Source of the DNA: WJMT01 sp964624145
GTDB lineage: Bacteria; Acidobacteriota; Aminicenantia; Aminicenantales; Aminicenantaceae
DNA length: 64,000 nucleotides
Direction of reading: 5' to 3'
NCBI GenBank assembly: GCA_964624145.1
Contig: CAZUXT010000014.1
Location: forward strand, 6,584-70,583
Position numbers and translations under genes: made by a program
Notes under the pieces: generated by a model
What the model saw: the letters and a program-made list of their open reading frames with translations, nothing else
Told to the model about the DNA's origin: nothing
The model's database searches: none
Shown: positions 8,774 through 17,271 of the stretch, piece after piece
How the letters are laid out: each line of letters starts with the position of its first letter
Numbering within the stretch: the stretch's first letter is position 1

Positions 8774-9646
8774 TTATTTTTTAAGGGCCTGTTTGACTTT
8801 ATCCCCTATATAGGCGGGAGATTTGGCGACCAGTACTCCAGCTTCTTCAAGTGCTTTCATTTTTTCTTCAGCGGTCCCTTTTCCTCCTGCAATGATGGCC
8901 CCGGCATGTCCCATACGGCGTCCAGGCGGGGCTGTTTGTCCGGCAATAAAGCTGACGACCGGTTTCGGAAAATCTTTTTTTATGTATTCTGCTGCTTCCT
9001 CTTCAGCACTTCCTCCGATCTCTCCGATAAGAATAACAGTTTCTGTTTCGTCATCCTCTTTGAAAAGTTTGAGCAGGTCGATGAATTTTTGTCCCACTAT
9101 GGGGTCGCCTCCTATGCCAACAGCTGTTGATTGACCGAAGCCTTGAAGGGAGACCTGTTGAACAGCTTCATAAGTAAGGGTGCCGGAGCGGGATATGATG
9201 CCAACCGAGCCTTGGGTATGGATATGTCCGGGCATGATTCCTATTTTACATTTGCCGGGAGATATGATTCCCGGTGTGTTGGGACCAATCAGACGGCAGT
9301 TCTTATCCGACAGAAATTGTTTGACCTTTATCATGTCAAATGTGGGGATCCCTTCTGTAATGCACACAATGGTATTGATTCCGGAGTCTGCGGATTCCAT
9401 AATGGCATCCGCTGCAAAAAACGGAGGAACAAATATGGCCGACGCATTGGCTCCTTTCTCTTTGACCGCTTCTTCAACGGTGTTATAGACAGGGACTCCA
9501 AGATGAGTGCTCCCTCCTTTTCCGGGAGTCACTCCTGCTACCACATTTGTTTTGTATTCCTGCATTTTTTGAGTATGAAACGTTCCTTCGCTTCCAGTGA
9601 TTCCCTGTACAACAACCCTCGTGTTTTCATCTATTAAGATACTCAT
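8774..9646 (-). CDS. sucD: Succinyl-CoA synthetase alpha subunit
   Basis: Alpha subunit of the enzyme that interconverts succinyl-CoA and succinate with formation of ATP or GTP. The 290-residue protein has the CoA-binding Rossmann domain at the N-terminus (VVVQGITGSEGTFHTQKM), GPNTPGIISP, and the active-site phosphohistidine in MGHAGAIIAGG near residue 245. Length and motifs are standard. It is the last gene of the minus-strand arm icd-mdh-fumB-sucC-sucD and lies 14 bases after sucC, with a GGAGG-type site. Its stop is next to repeat A copy 2, which may act as transcript end. Confidence 0.95.
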   Translation of the reverse strand: MSILIDENTRVVVQGITGSEGTFHTQKMQEYKTNVVAGVTPGKGGSTHLGVPVYNTVEEAVKEKGANASAIFVPPFFAADAIMESADSGINTIVCITEGIPTFDMIKVKQFLSDKNCRLIGPNTPGIISPGKCKIGIMPGHIHTQGSVGIISRSGTLTYEAVQQVSLQGFGQSTAVGIGGDPIVGQKFIDLLKLFKEDDETETVILIGEIGGSAEEEAAEYIKKDFPKPVVSFIAGQTAPPGRRMGHAGAIIAGGKGTAEEKMKALEEAGVLVAKSPAYIGDKVKQALKK

Positions 9647-9660
9647 ATTCGCCTCCTTGG

Positions 9661-10821
9661 TTATTGTTTGGCAAGAGGAACAACCAGTTCTGCCGCCTCT
9701 TTCATGCTTGAAGCCGCCTTAAAAGAAAGCCCTGATTCTTCAAGTATTTTTTTGCCTTTTTCCACGTTCGTGCCTTCTAATCTCACCACCATGGGGATTT
9801 TCACATGAAGCTCTCTGGCTGCTTTAACAATTCCATTAGCCACCATATCGCATCTGACAATACCGCCGAAGATATTAACAAGGGCGGCTTTTACGTCTTT
9901 GTCCGAGACCAGTATTTTGAAGGCGTTTTTAACAGCTTCTTCAGACACACCTCCACCTACGTCGAGAAAATTTGCCGGCATTCCTCCTGTGTGCATAATG
10001 ATATCCATGGTTGCCATGGCCAGCCCCGCGCCGTTGACCATGCACCCTACATTCCCATCCAGCTTGATGTAATTCAAATCATATTTTGAAGCTTCCACTT
10101 CTATGGGTTCCTCTTCATCCAGATCCCGCATGTCCAATATATCCGGATGGCGTTTCAAGGCGTTGTCGTCAAAGTTCATCTTTGCGTCCAGAGCGATCAC
10201 ATCACCCTGCTTGGTTATAAGGAGTGGGTTGATTTCCGCAAGAGATGCATCGGAGACACTGAAGGCTTTGTATAGAGCCTGAAAAAATTTCACAGCCTGT
10301 TTGAACGTATCTCCTTTGAGTCCCAGTTTAAAGGCAAGTTTTCTTGCTTGAAATCCCTGGAATCCGGTTGCCGGGTTGATATGCTCCTTGAAAATGAGCT
10401 CCGGTGTTTCGGAGGCAACTTTTTCTATTTCCACGCCTCCCTCTGACGAGGCCATGACCACAGGTGCTTCCGCAGCTCTGTCGATGACGATTCCGATATA
10501 CAGCTCTCTTTCAATATCAAGGGCCTCTTCCACGAGCACGCGCTTCACCCGTTTGCCTTCAGGTCCGGTCTGGTGAGTAACCAGGTTCATTCCGATGATC
10601 TCTGATGCGGTTTTTTCCGCTTCGTCGGGATTTTCGGCAAGTTTCACTCCCCCGCCTTTTCCTCTTCCTCCGGCATGGATCTGTGCTTTTACGACCACTC
10701 TAGGCCCGATTTTTTCAGCTATTTTTTTAGCCTGTTCTGGTGAGTCTGCCACTTCCCCTTTTGGAATTTTTACTCCGAATTCATGGAGTATTTTTTTTGC
10801 TTGGTATTCATGAATTTTCAT
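9661..10821 (-). CDS. sucC: Succinyl-CoA synthetase beta subunit
   Basis: Nucleotide-binding partner of SucD, 386 residues. The N-terminal ATP-grasp domain begins with MKIHEYQAKKIL and contains VVVKAQIHAGGRGKGGGVKLA; the C-terminal domain has VNIFGGIVRCD and MVVRLEGTNVEKG, all typical of SucC. It is co-oriented and nearly contiguous with sucD. Upstream, 112 bases separate it from the fumarase gene; that space holds a long stem-loop (see the separate entry), so sucCD could be expressed differently from the genes before it. Confidence 0.95.
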   Translation of the reverse strand: MKIHEYQAKKILHEFGVKIPKGEVADSPEQAKKIAEKIGPRVVVKAQIHAGGRGKGGGVKLAENPDEAEKTASEIIGMNLVTHQTGPEGKRVKRVLVEEALDIERELYIGIVIDRAAEAPVVMASSEGGVEIEKVASETPELIFKEHINPATGFQGFQARKLAFKLGLKGDTFKQAVKFFQALYKAFSVSDASLAEINPLLITKQGDVIALDAKMNFDDNALKRHPDILDMRDLDEEEPIEVEASKYDLNYIKLDGNVGCMVNGAGLAMATMDIIMHTGGMPANFLDVGGGVSEEAVKNAFKILVSDKDVKAALVNIFGGIVRCDMVANGIVKAARELHVKIPMVVRLEGTNVEKGKKILEESGLSFKAASSMKEAAELVVPLAKQ

Positions 10822-10856
10822 TGCTCCAACCTTTTGATTTCAAATTTTTAACCTAT

Positions 10857-10933
10857 ACAGACAAACCCCATTGCACACATCCCGACTTCCTCGGCTGAAT
10901 GCCTGTCCCTTTTTGAGATGTGGTTTTGTCTGT
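10857..10933 (-). promoter_or_regulatory. Stem-loop between fumarase beta and sucC
   Basis: An outer perfect 9-bp inverted repeat (10857-10865 with 10925-10933, ACAGACAAA/TTTGTCTGT) encloses a second stem CACATC/GATGTG (10876-10881 with 10917-10922) and a small CCGA/TCGG hairpin. It starts directly after the fumarase stop codon and ends 35 bases before the sucC start. It has no uridine tract typical of an intrinsic terminator, so it could be a processing or stabilising structure. No known riboswitch class was recognised. Confidence 0.5.
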
Positions 10934-11485
10934 CTATTTCTGATACTGTTTTTTCCCTTCTTCGTAAAGGTCGCCGCCGTACATATCATTGATCACAATG
11001 CATGGAAATTCCTTGACTTCGACTTTTCTCACGGCTTCGGGCCCTAATTCCGGGTAAGCGATAACTTCTGCTTTTTCAATGCTTTTTGAAATAAGAGCAC
11101 CGGCGCCTCCGACAGCTGCCAGGTAAACTCCCTTGTATTTTTGCAGGGAATCTTTGACTTCTTTGTTTCTGGAACCTTTTCCAATGGTTCCTTTTAAACC
11201 GAGTTTATGCAGGGTAGGGGCAAAGGAATCCATTCTGTAACTTGTCGTTGGGCCTGCTGATCCAATGCTTTTGCCGGGCCGGGCAGGAGTCGGGCCCACA
11301 TAGTAGATGAATTGTCCTTTGATATCAATCGGGAGTTGTTCTCCTTTTTCAACCAGATCAATGAGTTTTTTATGAGCTGAATCTCTTCCTGTATACAAAG
11401 AACCTGTGATAAATACCTGGTCACCTGCATGCAGTTTCTCTATGATTTCGTCAGAAACAGGGGTTTTTATGTGATGTTCTGCCAT
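10934..11485 (-). CDS. Class I fumarate hydratase, beta (C-terminal) subunit
   Basis: The 183-residue protein corresponds to the C-terminal domain of iron-sulfur class I fumarases. Signatures are GDQVFITGSLYTGRDSAHK, YYVGPTPARPG and GPTTSYRMD. In two-subunit enzymes this part works only with an alpha subunit that holds the [4Fe-4S] cluster and catalyses fumarate to malate hydration; no alpha gene is in the window. Its start is one base past the mdh stop, so the two are translationally coupled and act on consecutive TCA steps. Tartrate dehydratase beta subunit is a homologous alternative, but the TCA context favours fumarase. Confidence 0.85.
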   Translation of the reverse strand: MAEHHIKTPVSDEIIEKLHAGDQVFITGSLYTGRDSAHKKLIDLVEKGEQLPIDIKGQFIYYVGPTPARPGKSIGSAGPTTSYRMDSFAPTLHKLGLKGTIGKGSRNKEVKDSLQKYKGVYLAAVGGAGALISKSIEKAEVIAYPELGPEAVRKVEVKEFPCIVINDMYGGDLYEEGKKQYQK

Positions 11486-11486
11486 T

Positions 11487-12416
11487 TTACAGTTTTATAA
11501 GGTTGATGACGCCGCGAACAGCCGCCTCTGATTTCTTTATAGCTTCTTTTTCTTCATCCGTCAGTTCGATTTCTATGACTTCTTCAATTCCGTTGTTTCC
11601 TAATTTAACCGGAACTCCGAAATAAATACCGTTGATTCCGTATTCACCTTCCAGATAGGCTGCACAGGGAAGAATTTTGTTTTTGTTTTTGGAGATCGAT
11701 TCAACCATTTCAGTGATCGCCAGAGCAGGGGCATAATAAGCGCTTCCTGTTTTGAGATATTTCACGATCTCACCACCACCGCCGGCCGTTCTTTGGACGA
11801 TTTCGTCAAGCCTTTCTTTGGGAATAAAATGACTCACAGGAATACCTGAAATGGTGGTATAGCGGACGATAGGCACCATGGTGTCTCCGTGGCCTCCGAG
11901 AACAAGAGCCTGGATGCTCTCGACAGAGACATTTGTTTCCATGGCAATAAAAGCCCTGTAGCGTGTGGTATCAAGAATACCGGCCATACCGAAAACACGA
12001 TTTTTTGGGAAACCACTGACTTTGAATGCGGTGTAAGCCATTGCATCCAGAGGATTTGAAACCACTATAAGGATGGCATTGGGTGAATATTTCACGACAT
12101 TTTCAGTCACCGGTTTGACGATGTTTAAATTCGCATCGACCAGTTCATCACGGCTCATTCCTGGTTTTCTAGGTTTGCCAGCTGTAATAACGATAATGTC
12201 AGAATTGGCTGTATCTTCATATGAATTTGTTCCGATTATTTTAGCGTCATATTTTCCGACCGGACCTCCTTCTCTCATGTCCAGTCCTTTTCCTATGGGC
12301 ATATCTTCAATGATGTCAAGAAGAACAACTTCCTCAGCTAATTCTTTTTCAGCGACTTTAAATGCCGTGACTTCACCGACATGACCGGCTCCTATGACAC
12401 TTACCTTTTTTTTCAT
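11487..12416 (-). CDS. mdh: Malate dehydrogenase (LDH-like type)
   Basis: NAD-dependent oxidation of malate to oxaloacetate. The 309-residue protein has an N-terminal Rossmann GAGHVGEVTAF motif, NAD-pocket acidic residue in VVLLDI, the substrate-loop motif RKPGMSRDEL whose Arg pair is characteristic of malate over lactate dehydrogenase, VVSNPLDAM, and the catalytic histidine in GGHGDTMVP. The ribosome site GGAGG is 7 bases before the ATG. It lies between icd and the fumarase subunit in one transcription unit, 61 bases after icd. Confidence 0.95.
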   Translation of the reverse strand: MKKKVSVIGAGHVGEVTAFKVAEKELAEEVVLLDIIEDMPIGKGLDMREGGPVGKYDAKIIGTNSYEDTANSDIIVITAGKPRKPGMSRDELVDANLNIVKPVTENVVKYSPNAILIVVSNPLDAMAYTAFKVSGFPKNRVFGMAGILDTTRYRAFIAMETNVSVESIQALVLGGHGDTMVPIVRYTTISGIPVSHFIPKERLDEIVQRTAGGGGEIVKYLKTGSAYYAPALAITEMVESISKNKNKILPCAAYLEGEYGINGIYFGVPVKLGNNGIEEVIEIELTDEEKEAIKKSEAAVRGVINLIKL

Positions 12417-12477
12417 TTGATTCCTCCTTTATGTATTCTTTCAAACCTGAAATATTTAAAAAACATTTGATAAAAAT

Positions 12478-13692
12478 TTATTTTTTTGCGAGTTCTTCCT
12501 GCACATAGTTTTCCCATCTTTCCTTGAGATTGGGATCCCGTATGGTATCCATCAGGTATTGAGCGTATTCAGCTCCGGTGCAGCCTGTATCACGGCCGGT
12601 CATGACCAGCTTCTTTTCATAGTTGCCGCAGATATCCAGAGCCATTTCAAGGTTTTTAGCTCTATGGGAATATCCTATGTGATCGATCAGCATGGCAGCG
12701 GCTCTGATCATGCTGCACGGATCCGCATACTTAGCTCTTCCTTCTCTGACCATTCTGGGTGCTGATCCGTGTATGGCTTCGAACATGGAGTATTTTTTCC
12801 CGATGTTGGCGCTTCCTGCCGTGCCCACACCTCCTTGAAATTCAGCAGCCTCATCAGTAAGAATATCTCCATATAGATTAGGAAGAACAAGAACTTTAAA
12901 TTGAGTCCTTCTCTTCGGGTCTACCAGTTTGGCGGTCATAATGTCAATGTACCAGTCATCACATTCTATTTCCGGGTATTCCTTGGCTATTTTATATCCT
13001 GTATCAAGAAATTTCCCGTCCGTTGTTTTGATCACATTTGCTTTTGTTACGATAGTGACTTTGTTTATCTTGTTTTTCTTTGCATATTCAAATGCAAGCC
13101 GTATGATTCTTTCGGCACCCTGGGAGGTGATGACTTTAAAGTCAATGGCTAGGTCATCATTGACATTGATTCCTTTGCTTCCCATTATATAAGCACCCTC
13201 TGTATTTTCGCGGAAAAACATCCAATCGATCCCTTCTTTGGGAACCCGGACTGGCCTGACATTGGCAAAGAGGTCGAGATACCGCCGCATGGAAACATTG
13301 CAGCTTTCAATATTGGGCCACTCATCTCCTTTTCTGGGAGTGGTGGTTGGGCCTTTGAGTGTGACATGGCATTTTTTTATATCCGCAAGCACATCATCCG
13401 GAATGGATTTCATCTGCCTTGCCCTGTTTTCTATGGTAAGGCCTTCAATGTTTCTGATTTCAACTTTACCGGTGCTGGTTTCTTCCTTAAGTATGAATTC
13501 CAGAATTTTTCTCGATTCTTCTGCAATGTAAGGGCCTATTCCATCTCCGCCTATGACTCCGATAACAATGGGCTTGGTTTTCTCATAATCAGTCCACTCC
13601 TGAGGTTTTTTAATTTCTTCAACTCTTTGAAGCTGTTCCTCTATGATTTGACCGAATTCGCTTTTTGCTTTTTCAATGGCGTCACTATCCAT
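12478..13692 (-). CDS. icd: Isocitrate dehydrogenase (decarboxylating)
   Basis: Oxidises isocitrate to 2-oxoglutarate. The 404-residue protein belongs to the isocitrate/isopropylmalate family: GGDGIGPYI near residue 50, the substrate motif SCNVSMRRYLDL, which keeps the Ser and Asn spacing of isocitrate enzymes, FRENTEGAY, and LPNLYGDILTDEAA. After HGSAP the residues are Arg-Met instead of Lys-Tyr (NADP type of E. coli) or Asp-Ile (NAD type), so cofactor choice is unclear. It is the first gene of the minus-strand TCA arm, with its own promoter and a CGGAGG ribosome site, and it diverges from acnB, the preceding enzyme of the pathway. Confidence 0.9.
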   Translation of the reverse strand: MDSDAIEKAKSEFGQIIEEQLQRVEEIKKPQEWTDYEKTKPIVIGVIGGDGIGPYIAEESRKILEFILKEETSTGKVEIRNIEGLTIENRARQMKSIPDDVLADIKKCHVTLKGPTTTPRKGDEWPNIESCNVSMRRYLDLFANVRPVRVPKEGIDWMFFRENTEGAYIMGSKGINVNDDLAIDFKVITSQGAERIIRLAFEYAKKNKINKVTIVTKANVIKTTDGKFLDTGYKIAKEYPEIECDDWYIDIMTAKLVDPKRRTQFKVLVLPNLYGDILTDEAAEFQGGVGTAGSANIGKKYSMFEAIHGSAPRMVREGRAKYADPCSMIRAAAMLIDHIGYSHRAKNLEMALDICGNYEKKLVMTGRDTGCTGAEYAQYLMDTIRDPNLKERWENYVQEELAKK

Positions 13693-13762
13693 GTTTTTCC
13701 TCCGTTTATTGAGATTTTCTATGCACTATCCATAAAAAAGTGAATAGTCAAAATAAGAAAGA

Positions 13763-13791
13763 ATAGTATAATTTTTTTAAAGCAAAATCAA
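13763..13791 (-). promoter_or_regulatory. Promoter for the icd-mdh-fumB-sucCD unit
   Basis: On the minus strand TTGATT (13791-13786) and TACTAT (13768-13763) are separated by exactly 17 bases, about 70 bases before the icd start. It sits back to back with the acnB promoter in a 206-bp AT-rich divergent region. Confidence 0.5.
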
Positions 13792-13826
13792 ATAAATCGA
13801 ACAGAAAAGTTTTAATAAGAGAGAAT

Positions 13827-13855
13827 TTGAACTTTTATTTTTTCTATTATATTAT
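13827..13855 (+). promoter_or_regulatory. Promoter for acnB and following genes
   Basis: TTGAAC (13827-13832) and TATTAT (13850-13855) are separated by 17 bases and end 43 bases before the acnB ATG at 13899. The position rules out the longer reading frame that begins at 13827, because its first codon would be the -35 box. Confidence 0.6.
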
Positions 13856-13898
13856 CACTACTATAAGTGAAACAAAATTATTTGCAGGAGTTTTGGCT

Positions 13899-16457
13899 AT
13901 GCTAGAGTCTTATTTCGAGCATGAAAGAGAAAGAAGAGAATTAGGAATCCCTGCTCTTCCTTTAAACCCGCAGCAAGTCAGGGAGGTCTGCAAAGGTTTG
14001 GAAAACCCTCCTAAACAGAAAGAGAATATTCTTTTTGAACTTCTCTCAAACAGGGTCGCGCCGGGAGTAGATCCTTCGGCGAAAATAAAGGCAGAATGGC
14101 TGGGACAGATAGCAGAGGGAAGGATATCTTCCCCGGTCATTGACAGGAAAAAAGCCGTGTTTTTACTGGGCACCATGCTGGGAGGATATAATATCAATCC
14201 CCTTATTTCCCTTTTGGAAAAGGACGAGCTCGCTCATGATGCCGGTGAGGCGTTAAAAAAGACCATCTTGATATATGATTCTTTTGATCAAATAGTCAAA
14301 CTCGCGGAAAAGAATAACGTCGCTGAGCAAGTCCTTCATTCATGGGCAGAGGGAGAATGGTTCAAATCAAAGCCCGAGTTTCCAAAGAGGATGACTTTAA
14401 AGATATTTAAAGTCGAAGGGGAGATCAATACTGATGACCTCTCTCCTGCCAAACATGCCTGGAGCCGGCCGGATATTCCCCTTCATGCTCTTTCCATGGG
14501 GGAAACCCGGTTTCCGGATGGAATTGAAACCATAAGAAAACACAGAAAGGATGGGTACAGGGTTGGCTTTGTAGGGGATGTGGTCGGTACTGGCTCATCA
14601 CGCAAATCCGCAACAAATTCTCTTTTGTGGCATATTGGGGAGGATATCTCATCTGTTCCGAATAAGAGAAGGGAAGGAGTTGTTATCGGAGGCCTGATAG
14701 CACCCATATTTTTTAATACGGTTGAAGACTCCGGCGGTCTTCCCATTATGTGTGATGTCACAAATATAAAAGACGGACAGGTCATAGCTTTGGATACGGA
14801 ATCCGGAGAGATATTGGACGAAGGGAAGAGGAGAATCACTGATTTTAAAATAAAACCCGCGACATTAAAGGACGAATACAGAGCAGGCGGAAGGGTTTTT
14901 CTGATTATCGGATGCTCTTTGACGAACAAAGCCCGAAAAGTGTTGGGATTAGCCGCTTCAGATATTTTCCAGAAGCATGATAATCCTGTGCCAAGGAAAG
15001 GTCAGGGTTTTTCACTGGCACAGAAAATCGTCGGGAAAGCTTGTGGAAAGGATGGCGTGCTTCCTGACTCCTCAGTGGAGCCAAAAATGACGACTGTGGG
15101 TTCACAGGATACGACAGGCCCTATGACGGCTGATGAGCTGAAGGAGCTGGCCTGTATGAAGTTTCAATCCGGATTGTTTCTGCAGACATTCTGCCATACA
15201 GCGGCCTATCCCAAATTGGCTGATGCCAGCATGCACAGATCTTTGGCACAATTTGTTACTGACAGGAAAGGGCTTTCTATCAGGCCAGGTGATGGTGTCA
15301 TTCATTCGTGGATCAACCGTCTCCTTGTACCGGATACAATGGGGACGGGAGGGGATTCCCACACCCGTTTTCCGTTAGGCCTTAGTTTTCCCGCTGGCTC
15401 AGGACTGGTTGCTTTTGCTGGAACATTGGGTTTTATGCCGTTAGACATGCCCGAATCAGTGCTGGTTAAATTTTCGGGAAAAATGAATCCAGGGATTACT
15501 TTAAGAGATGTTGTGAATTCGATTCCCTATTTTGCCATAAAAAAGGGAATGCTGACGGTTGCTAAAGAAGGGAAGAAAAATATTTTTAACGGCCGGATCC
15601 TGGAAATGGAAGGTCTCCCGGAGATTACTGTAGAGCAGGCTTTTGAGCTAACAGATGCCACGGCTGAGCGTTCTGCAGCCGGCGGTACTATGGCTCTCAG
15701 TGAGAAGAAGGTCGAGGAATTCTTGAGAAGCAATATGGCTCTTATGGCAAAGATGATTGAAGACGGTTATCAGGATGCTGACGCTTTAAGACAGCGCATC
15801 AAGGCCTGTCAAAAATGGCTTGAAAATCCTGTGCTTCTCAGAAGGGACCGGAATGCCAAATTTGCTGAGGTGATTGAGATCGACTTGAATGAGATCACAG
15901 AGCCTATTCTTGCGTGCCCGAATGACCCGGATGATGTTAAACGGCTGTCAGAAGTGGCAGGTGACAGGATAGATGAAGTGTTCATTGGCTCGTGCATGAC
16001 GAATATCGGTCATTTCAGAGCAGCGGGAAAGGTTTTTGAAGGAGAGGATTATCTCAAAACCAGAGTCTGGTTGACTCCGCCCACTAAAATGGATAGGAAC
16101 CAATTGAAAAAAGAAGGATATTATTCTTTGTATTCTAGCGTAGGTGCCCGGACCGAACTTCCGGGATGTTCCTTATGTATGGGGAACCAAGCCCGTGTTC
16201 GCCCGGGATCAACAGTCTTATCCACTTCAACCCGTAACTTTGACAATCGTATGGGAGATGATTCGCGGGTGTATCTGGGTTCTGCGGAGCTGGCAGCTAT
16301 CACAGCATTAGAAGGCCGGCTGCCGGAACCGAAAAAGTACTTTGATGTTTTTAACAAAAAGGTCACACCGCATCAGAAAGAGATCTATCAATATCTTCAA
16401 TTTGATAAAATGAAAAAACTGACTTTGGATTACGAAAAGGATATAGCCGAAAGCTAG
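13899..16457 (+). CDS. acnB: Aconitate hydratase B (2-methylisocitrate dehydratase type)
   Basis: Isomerises citrate to isocitrate through a [4Fe-4S] cluster; AcnB enzymes often also use 2-methylisocitrate. The 852-residue product has the AcnB order: N-terminal helical domain (MLESYFEHERERRELGIP...), swivel domain with EGEINTDDLSPA near residue 170, then the catalytic domain. Cluster cysteines are visible in GSCMTNIGHFRAAG and GCSLCMGNQ. Start chosen at 13899 because GCAGGAG lies 8 bases upstream and the conserved family start is MLE; the frame extends upstream only through promoter sequence. It diverges from icd and leads the SDR and acyl-CoA mutase genes. Confidence 0.95.
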   Translation: MLESYFEHERERRELGIPALPLNPQQVREVCKGLENPPKQKENILFELLSNRVAPGVDPSAKIKAEWLGQIAEGRISSPVIDRKKAVFLLGTMLGGYNINPLISLLEKDELAHDAGEALKKTILIYDSFDQIVKLAEKNNVAEQVLHSWAEGEWFKSKPEFPKRMTLKIFKVEGEINTDDLSPAKHAWSRPDIPLHALSMGETRFPDGIETIRKHRKDGYRVGFVGDVVGTGSSRKSATNSLLWHIGEDISSVPNKRREGVVIGGLIAPIFFNTVEDSGGLPIMCDVTNIKDGQVIALDTESGEILDEGKRRITDFKIKPATLKDEYRAGGRVFLIIGCSLTNKARKVLGLAASDIFQKHDNPVPRKGQGFSLAQKIVGKACGKDGVLPDSSVEPKMTTVGSQDTTGPMTADELKELACMKFQSGLFLQTFCHTAAYPKLADASMHRSLAQFVTDRKGLSIRPGDGVIHSWINRLLVPDTMGTGGDSHTRFPLGLSFPAGSGLVAFAGTLGFMPLDMPESVLVKFSGKMNPGITLRDVVNSIPYFAIKKGMLTVAKEGKKNIFNGRILEMEGLPEITVEQAFELTDATAERSAAGGTMALSEKKVEEFLRSNMALMAKMIEDGYQDADALRQRIKACQKWLENPVLLRRDRNAKFAEVIEIDLNEITEPILACPNDPDDVKRLSEVAGDRIDEVFIGSCMTNIGHFRAAGKVFEGEDYLKTRVWLTPPTKMDRNQLKKEGYYSLYSSVGARTELPGCSLCMGNQARVRPGSTVLSTSTRNFDNRMGDDSRVYLGSAELAAITALEGRLPEPKKYFDVFNKKVTPHQKEIYQYLQFDKMKKLTLDYEKDIAES

Positions 16458-16476
16458 GGAGAAGAACAGGACGGCC

Positions 16477-17235
16477 ATGATTCGTTTAAACGGAAAAAAA
16501 GCCCTTGTCACAGGAGGTTCAAGAGGTATAGGAAAAGCTGTAGCTTTGATGCTTGCGGAAGCCGGGGCAGATGTTGCTGTTAATTATTTTAAAAACAGAC
16601 AAGCAGCCCTTGACTTAAAGTCAGAGATTGAAAAAAAACAGAGGCAGTGTATGATATTTCAAGCGGACTTGGCTCTAAGAGAAGATGCCGAATCAATGGT
16701 TGAAAAAATCAACCAAAGCTGGGGAAGACTGGATATTCTGATCAACAATGCAGGGATTTGGACATTCGGGGAAATGGGCCGAATGGACTATAAAGTCTGG
16801 AAGGAGACCATGCGGATTAATCTGGATGGAGTGTTTTTTGTCACAAATTCTGTCGTGCCTCTTATGAAAAAAGCAGGACAGGGATGTATTGTCAATATAT
16901 CCTCCACTGCTGCTGTCAGAGGGGAAGCTTTTCATTCCCATTATGCTTCGAGCAAGGGCGCATTGGTTTCTTTAACAAAGTCTCTTGCAGTTGAGCTGGC
17001 GCCTGATAAAATAAGAGTAAACTGTGTGGCACCCGGTTGGGTGGACACGGATATGTGCTCCGAGGTTTTCAAAGACAAGGAGTTCAAAGAAAAAATCAGA
17101 GAAAGCATTCCATTGAAAAGGATACCTCCTCCAGAAGACATAGCAGGACCCGTGCTTTTCCTTGTATCTGATTATGCAAGACACATAACAGGTGAGGTTC
17201 TCAATGTCAATGGAGGGGCCGTGCTGTGTGGATGA
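16477..17235 (+). CDS. Short-chain dehydrogenase/reductase (FabG-like)
   Basis: NAD(P)-dependent oxidoreductase of 252 residues. The cofactor motif TGGSRGIG (residues 9-16), NNAG near 90, the catalytic Ser in VNISSTAA and the YASSK pair are all present, so it should be active. Its overall form is that of 3-oxoacyl-ACP reductase FabG, but no fatty acid synthesis gene is nearby. Its place between acnB and the B12 mutase genes makes a 3-hydroxyacyl-CoA dehydrogenase role possible. That is inference from position only. Spacing to acnB is 19 bases and to the mutase large subunit 36 bases, consistent with one transcript. Confidence 0.8.
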   Translation: MIRLNGKKALVTGGSRGIGKAVALMLAEAGADVAVNYFKNRQAALDLKSEIEKKQRQCMIFQADLALREDAESMVEKINQSWGRLDILINNAGIWTFGEMGRMDYKVWKETMRINLDGVFFVTNSVVPLMKKAGQGCIVNISSTAAVRGEAFHSHYASSKGALVSLTKSLAVELAPDKIRVNCVAPGWVDTDMCSEVFKDKEFKEKIRESIPLKRIPPPEDIAGPVLFLVSDYARHITGEVLNVNGGAVLCG

Positions 17236-17271
17236 GACAGATTATTCTAAATAAAAAGGAGATGGTTTCTA

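Noticed and set aside
13827..13898. N-terminal extension of acnB (24 residues)
   Set aside because: It overlaps the -35 and -10 boxes, and the downstream ATG has a good ribosome site and matches the family start.
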